A stretch of 64,000 bases of DNA from Arthrobacter ruber (GCF_002954225.1 NZ_PPTH01000016.1:377114-441113); one strand, 5' to 3'; numbered from the stretch's first letter, positions 42,512 to 51,719 are shown. Made by a program: numbers and translations. Notes: a model not told the origin generated them from the sequence alone.

Positions 42512-43174
42512 CTACAGGGCGTCGAGCATGGTCTGCATGAGCGTGATCTCGGCCTGCTGGCCCGACTGGATCTTCGTGGCCAGGGAGCGGACCTGCTCCG
42601 TCCGTGCGAGCTCAGCGCCGGCCGCGGCCATGTCCACGCCCGCTTCGTGGTGATCGATCATCAGGTTCAGGTACAGCCGCTCGGCGTCCTCACCGCGCGC
42701 GTCGCGCAGCTCGTCGAGCTGGGCCTCGGTCGCCATGCCGGGCATCAGGCCGTCCGGGGTGAGCATGGACGCGCCGTCCGTCCCCGCACCCATGGCCATG
42801 CCGCCGTGATCGCCGGCGCCGGCGGCCATCCACTCCATGCGCGTCTGGGAACTGCTCTGGTCCAACCCCCACTCCTCGAGCCACGCGTACATCTGCCCTG
42901 CCTGCTGCTGCTGGGTGAGCGCGATGTCGTAGGCGATCGAGCGGAGCGTCTCATCGGTGGCGTTGTCGCGCACGATCATCGACATCTCGACCGCCTGGTT
43001 GTGGTGCACCTGCATGTCGCGGGCGAACCCGGCATCCGCACTCGTGGTGCCCGGGTAGGAGGGGCCCGAGGAGACGCGTCCGGCAGTGAATGCCAGCGCG
43101 AAGAGCGCGAGGACTGCGATCCCGGCGAGAGCCAGGAGCACGCGCTTCTGCCAGCCGGACAGCGAGATGGTCAT
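42512..43174 (-). CDS. DUF305 membrane-anchored protein
   Basis: A 220-residue protein with one N-terminal transmembrane helix and an extracellular ferritin-like DUF305 domain. Both HH motifs of the family are present: FARDMQVHHNQAVEMS (near residue 55) and NLMIDHHEAGVDMAAAG (near 170). The middle contains a Met/His-rich segment (HGGMAMGAG). DUF305 proteins often accompany copper-resistance genes. It is divergent from csoR, with the CsoR-like palindrome between them, and is followed by DUF3105. Confidence 0.92.
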   Translation of the reverse strand: MTISLSGWQKRVLLALAGIAVLALFALAFTAGRVSSGPSYPGTTSADAGFARDMQVHHNQAVEMSMIVRDNATDETLRSIAYDIALTQQQQAGQMYAWLEEWGLDQSSSQTRMEWMAAGAGDHGGMAMGAGTDGASMLTPDGLMPGMATEAQLDELRDARGEDAERLYLNLMIDHHEAGVDMAAAGAELARTEQVRSLATKIQSGQQAEITLMQTMLDAL

Positions 43175-43281
43175 GGGCGTCCTTGGGTCGGGGGGTCGGC
43201 AATCAGTAACCGTACGGCACCGTGCTGGATGTTTCCTCGACGTGGAGATCCTGCGGGAATGGCGCCGAACACTGGTGCGTT

Positions 43282-43298
43282 ATACCCCCCAAGGGTAT
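43282..43298. promoter_or_regulatory. CsoR-like operator
   Basis: ATACCC (43282-43287) and GGGTAT (43293-43298) are perfect inverted arms around CCCAA, the C-tract/G-tract form of CsoR and RcnR operators. A -10-like TATTGT (43296-43301) overlaps the right arm on the plus strand, so bound repressor would block csoR-copZ-copA. The divergent DUF305 gene starts about 110 bp away. Confidence 0.8.
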
Positions 43299-43325
43299 TG
43301 TTGACCGGAGGAAAGGGGCCACTTC

Positions 43326-43655
43326 ATGATCACTGCCGGACCAGGCACCGAGAACGCCGCGCCGCACGGCTACACCGCGGACAAGGACGCCTACCTCAAG
43401 CGCCTCCGGCGCATCGAGGGCCAGGTGCGCGGGATCGCCCGCATGGTCGAGGAGGACAAGTACTGCATCGACGTCCTCACGCAGGTCGCGGCCGTCAACA
43501 AGGCCCTCCACGCCGTCTCCATGGGGCTGCTCGAGGAGCACATCTCGCACTGCGTCGTCGGAGCGGCACAGGAGTCCCAGGCATCGGGCAGCGACGATGC
43601 CGTCCAGGAGAAGGTCCAGGAGGCGACGGCGGCGATCGGCCGGCTCCTGCGCTAG
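43326..43655 (+). CDS. csoR: Copper-sensing metal-binding repressor CsoR
   Basis: A 109-residue four-helix repressor. [31 protein letters not shown] is the family core, and the Cu(I) ligands are in place: C47, H72 and C76 (EEHISHC). Copper binding releases it from the operator just upstream. It begins at ATG 43326, ahead of copZ and copA in one transcript, so it autoregulates. GAGG precedes the start at a loose distance. Confidence 0.95.
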   Translation: MITAGPGTENAAPHGYTADKDAYLKRLRRIEGQVRGIARMVEEDKYCIDVLTQVAAVNKALHAVSMGLLEEHISHCVVGAAQESQASGSDDAVQEKVQEATAAIGRLLR

Positions 43656-43687
43656 ACCACCACGACAACCACCTAGGGAGAACAACC

Positions 43688-43912
43688 ATGACCACCACCA
43701 CCGTCAGCATCACCGGTATGACCTGCGGTCACTGCGTCAGCGCCGTGAAGAGCGAACTCTCCGGGCTGCCCGGCGTCGAGACCGTCGACGTGGACCTCGT
43801 CACCGGCGGCGCGTCCACCGCCACCATCTCGTCCTCGGCACCGCTGGACGCCGCCTCGATCGACGAAGCCGTCGCCGAGGCCGGCTACACCGTGGTGCCC
43901 GCCGGCTCCTGA
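43688..43912 (+). CDS. copZ: Copper chaperone CopZ
   Basis: A 74-residue heavy-metal-associated domain protein. The Cu(I)-binding loop is GMTCGHCVSAV with C13 and C16. It delivers copper to the CopA ATPase, whose gene begins one base after its stop. GGGAG lies seven bases before the ATG. Only 32 bp separate it from csoR, so the three genes form an operon. Confidence 0.95.
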   Translation: MTTTTVSITGMTCGHCVSAVKSELSGLPGVETVDVDLVTGGASTATISSSAPLDAASIDEAVAEAGYTVVPAGS

Positions 43913-43913
43913 C

Positions 43914-46205
43914 ATGACCACCCAGCAGATCCCGGGCGCCGGGCAGGAGCAGCGCGTCGTCGAACTCGCCATCCAGGGCATGACGTGCGCCTCGTGCGTG
44001 GGCCGCGTCGAGCGGAAGCTCGGCAAGCTCGACGGCGTCGAGGCGAGTGTCAACCTGCCGCTGGAGAGCGCCGTCGTCCGGGTCCCTGGGACCGTCAGCG
44101 ACCAGGACCTGATCGACACCGTCGTGGCCACGGGGTACGGCGCACACGTGGTGCACCCCGATCGGCCCGGGCACGACCATGACCACGACGTCGCGCCGTC
44201 GCTCCTCGCAGCCCGACTGGTCCTCGCCGCCGTCCTGTCCGTCCCGGTGCTGCTGATCTCCATGGTGCCCGCCCTGCAGTTCGCGAACTGGGGCTGGGTG
44301 GTGTTCGCCCTTGCCCTGCCCGTGGTGACCTGGTCCGCCTGGCCGTTCCACCGCGCGGCGGCCGTCAATGCGCGCCACCTGTCCTCCACGATGGACACGC
44401 TCGTCTCGATCGGCGTCACCGCGGCGTTCCTGTTCTCGGCCTGGCAGTTGGTGGGCGATCCCACACTGACCGAGCACGGCGGCGGAGAGGGCATGGCGAT
44501 GGATGCCCCCTCGCTCTATTTCGAGGTGGCTGCCGTCGTCGTGACGTTCCTGCTGCTCGGACGCTTCCTCGAGGCCTCCGCCAAGCAGCGGGCCGGGAAT
44601 GCGCTGAAGTCGCTCCTGAGCCTCGGCGCCAAGGAGGCCCACGTGCTGCGCGACGTCGACGGCGAGCGCACGGAGGTCACCCTGCCCGTGGACGTGATGA
44701 TCCCCGGCGACGAGTTCGTGGTGCGGCCCGGCGAGAAGATCGCGACCGACGGCGTCGTCCTGGACGGCCACAGCGCCGTCGACGCCGCCCTCCTCACCGG
44801 CGAGAGCATCCCCGTGGAGGTGGGCCCGGGCGACGCCGTCACGGGCGCGACCATCAACGCCTCCGGCCGGCTCGTGGTGCGGGCGACGCGCGTCGGCGCC
44901 GACACCGTGCTCTCCTCTATGGGCCGCCTGGTCAGCCAGGCGCAGAGCGGCAAGGCGCGCATCGCCCGGCTCGCCGACCGCATCAGTGCCGTCTTCGTCC
45001 CCGTGGTCCTCGCCCTGGCGGTCCTCACGTTCGTCCTGTGGCTCGTCCTCACCGGCGACCTCGACGCCGCGTTCACCGCGTCCGTGACCGTGCTGGTCAT
45101 CGCCTGCCCCTGCGCCCTGGGTCTTGCGACGCCGACGGCACTGCTGACCGGCACCGGGCGCGGCGCCCAGCTGGGCATCCTCATCCGCGGACCCCAGGTC
45201 CTCGAGGACACCCGGACGGTGGACACCATCGTGCTGGACAAGACGGGCACGGTCACCACCGGCACCATGGCCGTCGACGACGTCGTCGTCCTGCCGGGCA
45301 CTCCCGACGCATCCGGTGCCCCTGCGCCGTCCGGCTCCGGTGCCGTCTCCACGGCCCAGGTACTGCGCCTCGCGGGCGCCGTCGAAGCGGCGAGCGAGCA
45401 CCCGATCGCGCAGGCCATCGCACGGCACGCCGCCGGACACGGCCGGCTGCCGGAAGCGGGCAACTTCTCGAGCGCCCCGGGAGGCGGCGTGCGCGGGGAG
45501 GTCGACGGCGTCACCGTCACCGCCGGACGGGCCGCCTGGCTCGCCCGGAACGGCATCCACCCGACCGACGCCGAAACGGCGGCGTTCGGTGCGGCCGAGG
45601 CCACGGGGAGAACCGCCGTGTGGGTGGCGGTGGGGGACGCCGTCGCCGGTTTCATCACCCTGTCCGACACCGTCAAGGACGGTTCGGCGGACGCCATCGA
45701 CCGCCTGCGCCGCCTCGGCCTGCGCCCCGTGCTGCTCACGGGCGACAACCGTGCCGTCGCCCTGCAGGTGGCCGCCGCCGTCGGGATCGACCCCGCGGAC
45801 GTGCGCGCAGGAGTCACGCCCGAGGGCAAGGTGGACGCCGTCCGCGAACTCCAGGCCGCGGGAGCCACCGTGGCCATGGCAGGCGATGGCGTCAACGACG
45901 CAGCGGCCCTGGCCCAGGCGGACCTGGGCATCGCGATGGGCTCCGGCACGGATGTCGCCATCGAGGCGGCGGATCTCACGGTGATGGGCAACAGCCTGGC
46001 GCAGGTGGCCCAGGCGATCGAACTCTCGCGCCGCACGCTCAGCACCATCAAGGGCAACCTCTTCTGGGCGTTCTTCTACAACGCCGTGGGCATCCCCGTC
46101 GCGGCCCTCGGGCTGCTCAACCCGATGCTGGCCGGGGCGGCGATGGCGGCGAGCTCGGTGCTCGTCGTCGCCAACTCACTGAGGCTGCGCAGCTTCGGCC
46201 GGTAG
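43914..46205 (+). CDS. copA: Copper-exporting P-type ATPase
   Basis: A 763-residue P1B-type ATPase. One N-terminal metal-binding domain (GMTCASC, C25 and C28) is followed by a His/Asp stretch (about 86-92), the actuator motif LTGES (about 294-298), the channel motif CPC (398-400), the phosphorylated Asp in DKTGT (442) and GDGVND near residue 660. This set defines Cu(I) exporters. It is co-transcribed with csoR and copZ. The 3' end overlaps that of the convergent RibD-like gene by 30 bp. Confidence 0.97.
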   Translation: MTTQQIPGAGQEQRVVELAIQGMTCASCVGRVERKLGKLDGVEASVNLPLESAVVRVPGTVSDQDLIDTVVATGYGAHVVHPDRPGHDHDHDVAPSLLAARLVLAAVLSVPVLLISMVPALQFANWGWVVFALALPVVTWSAWPFHRAAAVNARHLSSTMDTLVSIGVTAAFLFSAWQLVGDPTLTEHGGGEGMAMDAPSLYFEVAAVVVTFLLLGRFLEASAKQRAGNALKSLLSLGAKEAHVLRDVDGERTEVTLPVDVMIPGDEFVVRPGEKIATDGVVLDGHSAVDAALLTGESIPVEVGPGDAVTGATINASGRLVVRATRVGADTVLSSMGRLVSQAQSGKARIARLADRISAVFVPVVLALAVLTFVLWLVLTGDLDAAFTASVTVLVIACPCALGLATPTALLTGTGRGAQLGILIRGPQVLEDTRTVDTIVLDKTGTVTTGTMAVDDVVVLPGTPDASGAPAPSGSGAVSTAQVLRLAGAVEAASEHPIAQAIARHAAGHGRLPEAGNFSSAPGGGVRGEVDGVTVTAGRAAWLARNGIHPTDAETAAFGAAEATGRTAVWVAVGDAVAGFITLSDTVKDGSADAIDRLRRLGLRPVLLTGDNRAVALQVAAAVGIDPADVRAGVTPEGKVDAVRELQAAGATVAMAGDGVNDAAALAQADLGIAMGSGTDVAIEAADLTVMGNSLAQVAQAIELSRRTLSTIKGNLFWAFFYNAVGIPVAALGLLNPMLAGAAMAASSVLVVANSLRLRSFGR

Positions 46206-46835
46206 ACGGTCGCCCGTCGGACGCCCCGCATCCTCCTCCGGGTCCGGGTGGCGCGGAGCCACGGCGTAGTGCGCGATGATCACCCCGGTGGTCGTGGTGA
46301 CGGACCGCTCGAGCATCAGGTCCGAGCGGTCCGAACGCCCGAACAGCTGGGCCCCGGATCCGAGCACGATGGGGTGGACCTGGAGGATGTATTCGTCCAC
46401 GAGGCCGGCCGCATGCAGGGCGCGGACGAGCTCCCCGCTCCCCAGGACGGTGATGTCGCCGTCTGCGTCCTCCTTCAGCCGGCGGACCGTCCGGGGCGCG
46501 TCGCCACTGAGCAGGACCGAGTTCGGATACCCGAGATCCGTGGAGGACGAGCGGGACACCACGTACTTCTGCACGTGCGTGAGGTGGTCGGTGAACGGGT
46601 TCGGTTCGGTGGTGGCCGTCCAGTAGGCGAGCAGGTCCTCGTAGGTCCGCCGGCCGAACAGCATCACTCCCCCTCCGGCCATCCCCTCGCCCATGAACTC
46701 CATGGACACGTGGTCCTGGTATCCGACCCCCCACCCGCCGTGCGTGAAAGCGCCGCGCGTGTCCTCGTCCGGCCGGCCGGGGCCCTGCATGACACCGTCC
46801 AGGGTGATGCTCTCCAGAACGCTGATCCGTCCCAT
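46176..46835 (-). CDS. Dihydrofolate reductase family protein (RibD C-terminal domain)
   Basis: A 219-residue reductase of the RibD_C/YjbI-like group. It begins GRISVLESITLDGVMQ, has VMLFGRRTYEDLLAYW, KYVVSRSS and ITVLGSGELVRALHAAGLVDEYILQVHPIVLGSG, all typical. Such proteins bind NADPH, but the substrate is mostly unknown. The frame stays open upstream into a truncated VOC remnant; ATG 46835 is taken as the start because the family begins here. Ends overlap the copA 3' end. Confidence 0.9.
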   Translation of the reverse strand: MGRISVLESITLDGVMQGPGRPDEDTRGAFTHGGWGVGYQDHVSMEFMGEGMAGGGVMLFGRRTYEDLLAYWTATTEPNPFTDHLTHVQKYVVSRSSSTDLGYPNSVLLSGDAPRTVRRLKEDADGDITVLGSGELVRALHAAGLVDEYILQVHPIVLGSGAQLFGRSDRSDLMLERSVTTTTGVIIAHYAVAPRHPDPEEDAGRPTGDRLPAEAAQPQ

Positions 46836-46997
46836 GTGCTGCTTCCCTTCTCCACGTGGATTGGTGGTGCACCTCTTCAGACGGATGGACAGGCGCAGAA
46901 TCATCGACCGTGTCGACACGACTCCCGCGTCGTCGCCGGCTCGGGTGGGAGCCACGGATGCCACCGTCAGGCCCGCCACCACGGGCCGGACGTCACC

Positions 46998-47246
46998 CGA
47001 TCCGCTCGGCCAGGACACGATGATGCTCTCAGGGCCCCGCACGTACGCCATCCGCCAGATCCCCTCGTACTGGCCGATGCCGCCGACCAGCCCGTACCCC
47101 TCCCCGGTCAGCCGGTCGACCTCCCCCTGGAGGTCGTCCACCTCGAAGGCCACGTTGCGCAGGCCCAGCTCGTTGGCCATCGCCGCGGGCGACCCGGGCC
47201 TGTGGTCGGGCCTCGCGAAACTCGAGAGCTCCACCGTGGTGCCGCC
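46998..47246 (-). pseudogene. 5'-truncated VOC (glyoxalase-like) pseudogene
   Basis: In the frame leading into the RibD-like gene, the translation GGTTVELSSFARPD, GLRNVAFEVDDLQGEVDRL and YVRGPESIIV is the second half of a VOC-superfamily protein. The first ~60 residues, including the usual first beta-alpha-beta unit, are missing: upstream is the end of the EamA gene. The normal stop after the last strand is also lost and the frame runs on into unrelated sequence. A short active peptide from an internal ATG cannot be excluded. Confidence 0.65.
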
Positions 47247-47351
47247 AGGTGGTCCCGGAGGTGGTCCCCGGAAGGCGTGAAGCAATAACAGGGGACGCCG
47301 GGCAGCAGGTCAAGATGCTGCGTGCCGGAGTCCGCTACGCGGCCCGGCTGC

Positions 47352-48326
47352 TCACGGTCGCGGCAGCGGCTCCACCGGATTGGGCAGGTCGAGCGCGGCC
47401 GGCTCGCCGCCGTCGGGCGCGGAGCGGAGCTCGTCGAGCCGCACGCACACCACACCGACGACGATCAGGAGGCCGCCGAGCAACTGCACCGCACCGGGCA
47501 GCTCGCCGAGGATCAGCCAGGCGGCGAGTACCGCGAACATGACCTCGGTCAGCGCGACGAAGCTCGCCACCTTGGAGCCCAGGCGCTGCGCCGCGACGAT
47601 GCCCGTCACATAGGCGGCCACCGTCGCCACGAGGACGAGGACGGCCACGGGGACGAGCCAGCTGAACGTGCGCCCCGCCAGCTGCACGTCCGAGAACACG
47701 AAGCGGAACGGCATGATGTTCGTGACACCGAGCAGCAGGATGGTGACCGCTCCGACCACCGTCCCGCCACCAGCCATGACCAGTGGCGGCAGGGACTCGT
47801 CCACCTTCGCGGACATGAGGAAGAAGACCACGAGGCAGACGGCCGCGCCGAGGCCGAAGAGCACGCCGACCGGGTCCAGCCGGGCGTCGCCCGTGAGGTC
47901 GAGGACGAGCAGGAGCCCGAGGATCGCGGTGACCGACCCGATCATGGTCAGCAGGTGCGGCGCCTTCCGGGAGCGCAGCCAGAGCAATCCGACGATCAGC
48001 ACGGGCGCCAGGTACTCGAGGAGCAGAGAGACGCCGACGGACATGCGCTGGACGGCGTTGAAGTAGAACAGCTGGCACAGGGCGATCGCCGTGGTGCCGT
48101 AGATGATGATGGTCAGCGCGTTGCCCCGCATCGTGGACCAGCGGCCGCGCAGGGCGATCAGGACCGGGACGAGGAGCACGACCGCGGCGCCTCCGATACG
48201 GAGACCGACGGCGGCGCCGGGGCTCCAGCCGATCTCGAGGAGCGACTTCGCGAAGGGGCCGGAGACGCCGAACGCCGCAGCGGAGATGAGGGCTATCCAG
48301 AGGCCGGCGGCGGGGCGCAGGGTCAC
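47352..48326 (-). CDS. EamA family (DMT) transporter
   Basis: A 324-residue membrane protein with ten transmembrane helices in two EamA halves (AAAFGVSGPFAKSLLEIGWSP; ALTEVMFAVLAAWLILGELP). Members export amino acids, threonine/homoserine or other metabolites, and the substrate is unknown. The start is GTG 48326 with GGGAG five bases upstream. Divergent from a CGNR zinc-finger protein, with palindromes in the 86-bp gap, suggesting that protein as its regulator. Confidence 0.93.
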   Translation of the reverse strand: MTLRPAAGLWIALISAAAFGVSGPFAKSLLEIGWSPGAAVGLRIGGAAVVLLVPVLIALRGRWSTMRGNALTIIIYGTTAIALCQLFYFNAVQRMSVGVSLLLEYLAPVLIVGLLWLRSRKAPHLLTMIGSVTAILGLLLVLDLTGDARLDPVGVLFGLGAAVCLVVFFLMSAKVDESLPPLVMAGGGTVVGAVTILLLGVTNIMPFRFVFSDVQLAGRTFSWLVPVAVLVLVATVAAYVTGIVAAQRLGSKVASFVALTEVMFAVLAAWLILGELPGAVQLLGGLLIVVGVVCVRLDELRSAPDGGEPAALDLPNPVEPLPRP

Positions 48327-48412
48327 GTCCGCTCCCTTCGGGTCGAGTTGATGTCACGGGCTAAAGGTGACTATGGTCATGACACTAGGCGTCGGCGTTG
48401 TCAGGAGTCAAC

Positions 48413-48958
48413 ATGTCTTTCACTTATGACACGGAGGTGGCGCTCGCCTCTGCGGCCGCGCTCATCAACACCGGCAGGGAGGACACCGATCCGCTGGACA
48501 CCCTCGACGGACTGGACCGTTTCCTCGAGGAGCAGCGCTTCTCCGGGTCCCGGACGCACACCGAGGCGGAACTGCGATCGGTGCGCGCCCTGCGGACCGA
48601 GCTGGAGGTGATCTGGTTCGCGGAGGAGGACGACGCCGTCGCCCTCGTCAACGCGATCCTGCGCCGCGCCAACGCCCTCCCCCAACTGGTCCGCCACGAC
48701 GAGTGGGACTGGCACCTCCACGCCACGGCTCCCGAGGCGCCGCTCGAGGAACGCATGGCCACGGAGGCCGCGATGGCCCTCGCCGACGTCATCCGCGGGC
48801 ACGAGCTCGACCGCCTGCGGTCCTGCGCCGCCGAGGACTGCGACGGCGTGGTGCTCGACCTCAGCCGCAATCGCTCCAAGCGGTTCTGCGACACCGGGAA
48901 CTGCGGGAACCGCACCCATGTGAAGGCCTATCGGGCACGGAAGGCGCAGACCGCCTGA
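48413..48958 (+). CDS. ABATE/CGNR zinc-finger family protein
   Basis: A 181-residue protein. The N-terminal ~120 residues resemble the ABATE domain (SFTYDTEVALASAAALINT), and the C-terminus is a CGNR zinc finger: LRSCAAEDCDGVVLDLSRNRSKRFCDTGNCGNRTHVKAYRARK with four Cys ligands. These proteins are thought to be stress-related transcription regulators. AGGAG lies five bases before ATG 48413. It is divergent from the EamA exporter and probably controls it. Confidence 0.92.
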   Translation: MSFTYDTEVALASAAALINTGREDTDPLDTLDGLDRFLEEQRFSGSRTHTEAELRSVRALRTELEVIWFAEEDDAVALVNAILRRANALPQLVRHDEWDWHLHATAPEAPLEERMATEAAMALADVIRGHELDRLRSCAAEDCDGVVLDLSRNRSKRFCDTGNCGNRTHVKAYRARKAQTA

Positions 48959-49018
48959 GTCGTGCTCCGCCCGTCGCCGAAGCCCACCCGGGTCGTGCGG
49001 CTCCTCCCCCGGCGGGCA

Positions 49019-50647
49019 CTAGTGCCCGCTGTCGTCCCCGGGACCCGGGAAGCCGTGCCTGTCCGGCCCGGCGCCCTCGACGCCGATGCTCTCCACGCCG
49101 TCCTCCGGGAAGCCGTCCTCCGAGTAGCCGCCGTCGGCGAACCCTGGCTGCCCCGGGCCGTCGAAGGAGCTGGAGAGCGAGGACCCGTAGGCCGGCGAAT
49201 AGCTCCGGGAGTACGTCGTCGCCCCGGGCGCCCATCCCCCGCCGCCCGGCACGGCGGACATACCGTCGTCCTGTCCCTGACGGTTGCTGCCGAGCAGGCT
49301 CCTCGTCAGCGACGCGCTGTCCGCCATCAGCTCGTCCACCGCGCTGAGCAGGTGCCCATCCGCGACCGGCACGCCCTGCAGCGCCGCCGCGAGGACGGCA
49401 CGGCGCACGAGCTCGCGCGTGAAGGACGCCGTCGTGCCCTCGGTCCGACCCGCCGCCGCACCGATCGTCCCCGCACTGAACGGCAGGTCGCCGGCGTACA
49501 GCCGCAGCAGGGCGGCGCGTTCGTGCTCGGCGGGCAACGGCACCTCCACCGCGAGGTCCACACGTCCGGGCCGCTGGGCGAGCGCCCGTTCGAGCATGTC
49601 GACGCGATTGGTGGTCAGCACGAAGGTGACGTCGGCGTCGGCGTCCAGGCCGTCCATGGCGTCCAGCACCTCGAACAGCAGGGGCTGGGGGCCGTGCCCG
49701 AAGCTGCGGTCCTCCGCGATCAGGTCGCAGTCCTCGAGCACCACGATGGACGGCTGCAGGGCGCGCGCAGTACGGGCCGCCTCCGCGACGTGCGCGAGGG
49801 TCCCACCGGCCAGCAGGATCGCCGTCGTGCCCTCGCTCTGGCTCAGCAGGTACCGGACCGTGTGGGTCTTGCCCGTGCCCGGCGGGCCGTACAGCAGGAT
49901 GCCCCGCTTGAGGTGCTGGCCGGCCGCCACGAGCGCATCCCGGTGGGCGGCGATGCCGAGGGCGTGCTCCCTGACGCGGTTCAGGAGCCCCTCGGGGAGG
50001 ACGACGTCGTCCGCGGTGATGAACGGCCGGTGGTGGAAGGTGACGCCGGCACTGCTCGGGCCGAAGTCCTCCATGCTGAAGGACAGGATCTGGCCCTTCA
50101 GGACGCTCTCGCTCTGCAGGCGCTGACGGAACTCGGCGAGCAGGCCCGCCGTGACCGCCGTGTCCGTGCAGAGAACCTCGAGCAGGGCGGTCTGGCGACC
50201 GAACCGGGGTTCGGCCTTGCGCTGCAGGACGGCGAGGGGCACGCCGTCGCGCTGGAAGAGCCGCAGCCCGAGGGCCACGGCCTGGCGCTGCCGGTCGGGT
50301 CCGACGGGCAGGTTCACGAAGTCCGGCTGCGCGAGCGGGTAGTTCCCGTACACCTCGGACTGCTGGAGCATGTCGCTGAGCGACGAGTGGTGGCGCTGGT
50401 CCCCTCCACCGACCCCGACGAGCCGCGCATCCTGTCCCGCGAGGTCGGTGAGGACGATGTCGGCGTCGACAAAGCGGTGGGCGGCCACCTCCTCGACGAC
50501 CACCGCGACACCGCCCGCATCGGCACCCAGGTGCGCACTGAGCGTGTCGAGGAGCTCCCTACCTCGGGCCGAGCGCGGCTGCGCCTCCTGCACGAGACGC
50601 ACCATGGCGCCGAAGTCCCTCATGAATCCTGCTATGTCTTCCCCCAT
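49019..50647 (-). CDS. AAA+ ATPase
   Basis: A 542-residue soluble ATPase. Residues ~1-210 are a regulatory domain without a clear family. The AAA module follows: Walker A GPPGTGKT (254-261), Walker B VVLEDCDLI (302-310), sensor VLTTNRVD and arginine finger AQRPGRVDLAVEVPLP. A disordered Gly/Ser/Pro tail of about 80 residues ends the protein. The single module resembles proteasome-like or spastin-type unfoldases rather than dynein-like ones. No ClpP or proteasome gene is adjacent. The start ATG 50647 follows a weak site. Confidence 0.9.
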   Translation of the reverse strand: MGEDIAGFMRDFGAMVRLVQEAQPRSARGRELLDTLSAHLGADAGGVAVVVEEVAAHRFVDADIVLTDLAGQDARLVGVGGGDQRHHSSLSDMLQQSEVYGNYPLAQPDFVNLPVGPDRQRQAVALGLRLFQRDGVPLAVLQRKAEPRFGRQTALLEVLCTDTAVTAGLLAEFRQRLQSESVLKGQILSFSMEDFGPSSAGVTFHHRPFITADDVVLPEGLLNRVREHALGIAAHRDALVAAGQHLKRGILLYGPPGTGKTHTVRYLLSQSEGTTAILLAGGTLAHVAEAARTARALQPSIVVLEDCDLIAEDRSFGHGPQPLLFEVLDAMDGLDADADVTFVLTTNRVDMLERALAQRPGRVDLAVEVPLPAEHERAALLRLYAGDLPFSAGTIGAAAGRTEGTTASFTRELVRRAVLAAALQGVPVADGHLLSAVDELMADSASLTRSLLGSNRQGQDDGMSAVPGGGGWAPGATTYSRSYSPAYGSSLSSSFDGPGQPGFADGGYSEDGFPEDGVESIGVEGAGPDRHGFPGPGDDSGH

Positions 50648-50679
50648 GGAGGGAGGCTAACAGGACCACCCGGCCGGTG

Positions 50680-51063
50680 CTAGGTGTCCTGCTTCGGCAG
50701 GCGCTCGCCGAAGCGCGGCTCATCGTCGCGCTCATCGTCGCGCTCGGGGGCCGGCTGCGTGGTGCCGGTGCGCCGGTCGGGCTTCGCCGACGAGCGGTGT
50801 ACGCCGGAACCCTCGCTGAGGTGCTCGGGGTTCGGGGTCTCGGCCATCATGAGCATCGCGCAGATCACGAGGGAGGCGATGAAGGCGATCCCGGCCGCCG
50901 TGAGGCCCAGGTCGACGCGCAACTCCTGGGCGCCGCCCCCTGTGGCGAAGATCGAGGTAGCAACCCCGGCCACCACGGCCAGGACGGCCGAGAAGACGAG
51001 GGGCGCCTTGATGCCATGACGGAATCGTCCCTGCGTGGGTTTCCCCGGCTGGCGCCTGGCCAT
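50680..51063 (-). CDS. Small two-helix membrane protein
   Basis: A 127-residue protein: basic N-terminus, two transmembrane helices (APLVFSAVLAVVAGVATSIF and LGLTAAGIAFIASLVICAML) and a charged, Asp/Arg-rich cytosolic tail of ~50 residues. No family recognised. ATG 51063 is supported by AAGGAG five bases upstream; a GTG two codons earlier is possible. It lies 32 bp upstream of the AAA+ ATPase gene on the same strand and may be its membrane partner (positional inference). Confidence 0.75.
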   Translation of the reverse strand: MARRQPGKPTQGRFRHGIKAPLVFSAVLAVVAGVATSIFATGGGAQELRVDLGLTAAGIAFIASLVICAMLMMAETPNPEHLSEGSGVHRSSAKPDRRTGTTQPAPERDDERDDEPRFGERLPKQDT

Positions 51064-51107
51064 GGGCACTCCTTCCGTACTGCGGTATTTCTACGAGGCG
51101 TAGAGGT

Positions 51108-51719
51108 TTAGTTTACGGGGTCCGGTTCGGCGGCGGCGCCGGATCCCGGCAATGCGCCGAGCGCTGAATCGTGCCGGTAACTCAGCCCGGCGATGCCGAG
51201 CACGACGGCGGTGAGCAGCGCCCCGCCACCTGTCACGCCGAGCAGGGCGTGCGCACCGAGCTGCTCGACGAACGGGAGGATCCCGCCCGTCACCATGCCC
51301 ACCACCCCGACGACGACGAGGTCCCGCGCCGCGGCATGAGTGCGGACCGCGAGCCCGCGGACCAGTTCGGCGGCGCCGGCCACCACCAGCGCCACAGCGC
51401 CCGCGAAGGCGAAGCTGCGATCGTCGACGAACACGAAACTCGCGATACCCGCTCCGAGGAGCAGACCGCCGCCGATGTCGGTGAGCAGCCTCCCCTGGGA
51501 ACCCCAGTGGGTCATGCGGTGCGCCCAGAGGTAGGCGGCGCCAACCAGCAGGAGGTAGAGACCGCCCGCGACGGACATCACGAGGGTGGAGGGCTCTCGC
51601 CAGAAGATCGTCACCAGCCCGAACACGGCGCTCACCGCGGCACGGACCAGGAAAGGTCTCCACACCAGGAGGTCGGCAGTACCGCGGCCGGCGGCCGGGG
51701 CGGGCGATGCAGCAGCCAT
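51108..51719 (-). CDS. HdeD-like (DUF308) membrane protein
   Basis: A 203-residue membrane protein with six transmembrane helices in three pairs, e.g. AAVSAVFGLVTIFWREPST, RLLTDIGGGLLLGAGIASFV and LVVVGVVGMVTGGILPFVEQL. This matches the DUF308/HdeD-like family, linked to acid resistance in E. coli, but the function in Actinobacteria is unknown. It lies 44 bp upstream of the 127-aa membrane protein on the same strand. Confidence 0.8.
   Translation of the reverse strand: MAAASPAPAAGRGTADLLVWRPFLVRAAVSAVFGLVTIFWREPSTLVMSVAGGLYLLLVGAAYLWAHRMTHWGSQGRLLTDIGGGLLLGAGIASFVFVDDRSFAFAGAVALVVAGAAELVRGLAVRTHAAARDLVVVGVVGMVTGGILPFVEQLGAHALLGVTGGGALLTAVVLGIAGLSYRHDSALGALPGSGAAAEPDPVN

Noticed and set aside
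43282-43298. Palindrome as a plain terminator
   Set aside because: The C/G-tract form, position over the promoter and the adjacent csoR favour an operator; there is no upstream gene on the plus strand to terminate.
49019-50683. Large plus-strand frame over the AAA+ ATPase
   Set aside because: Antisense shadow of the ATPase with no motif.
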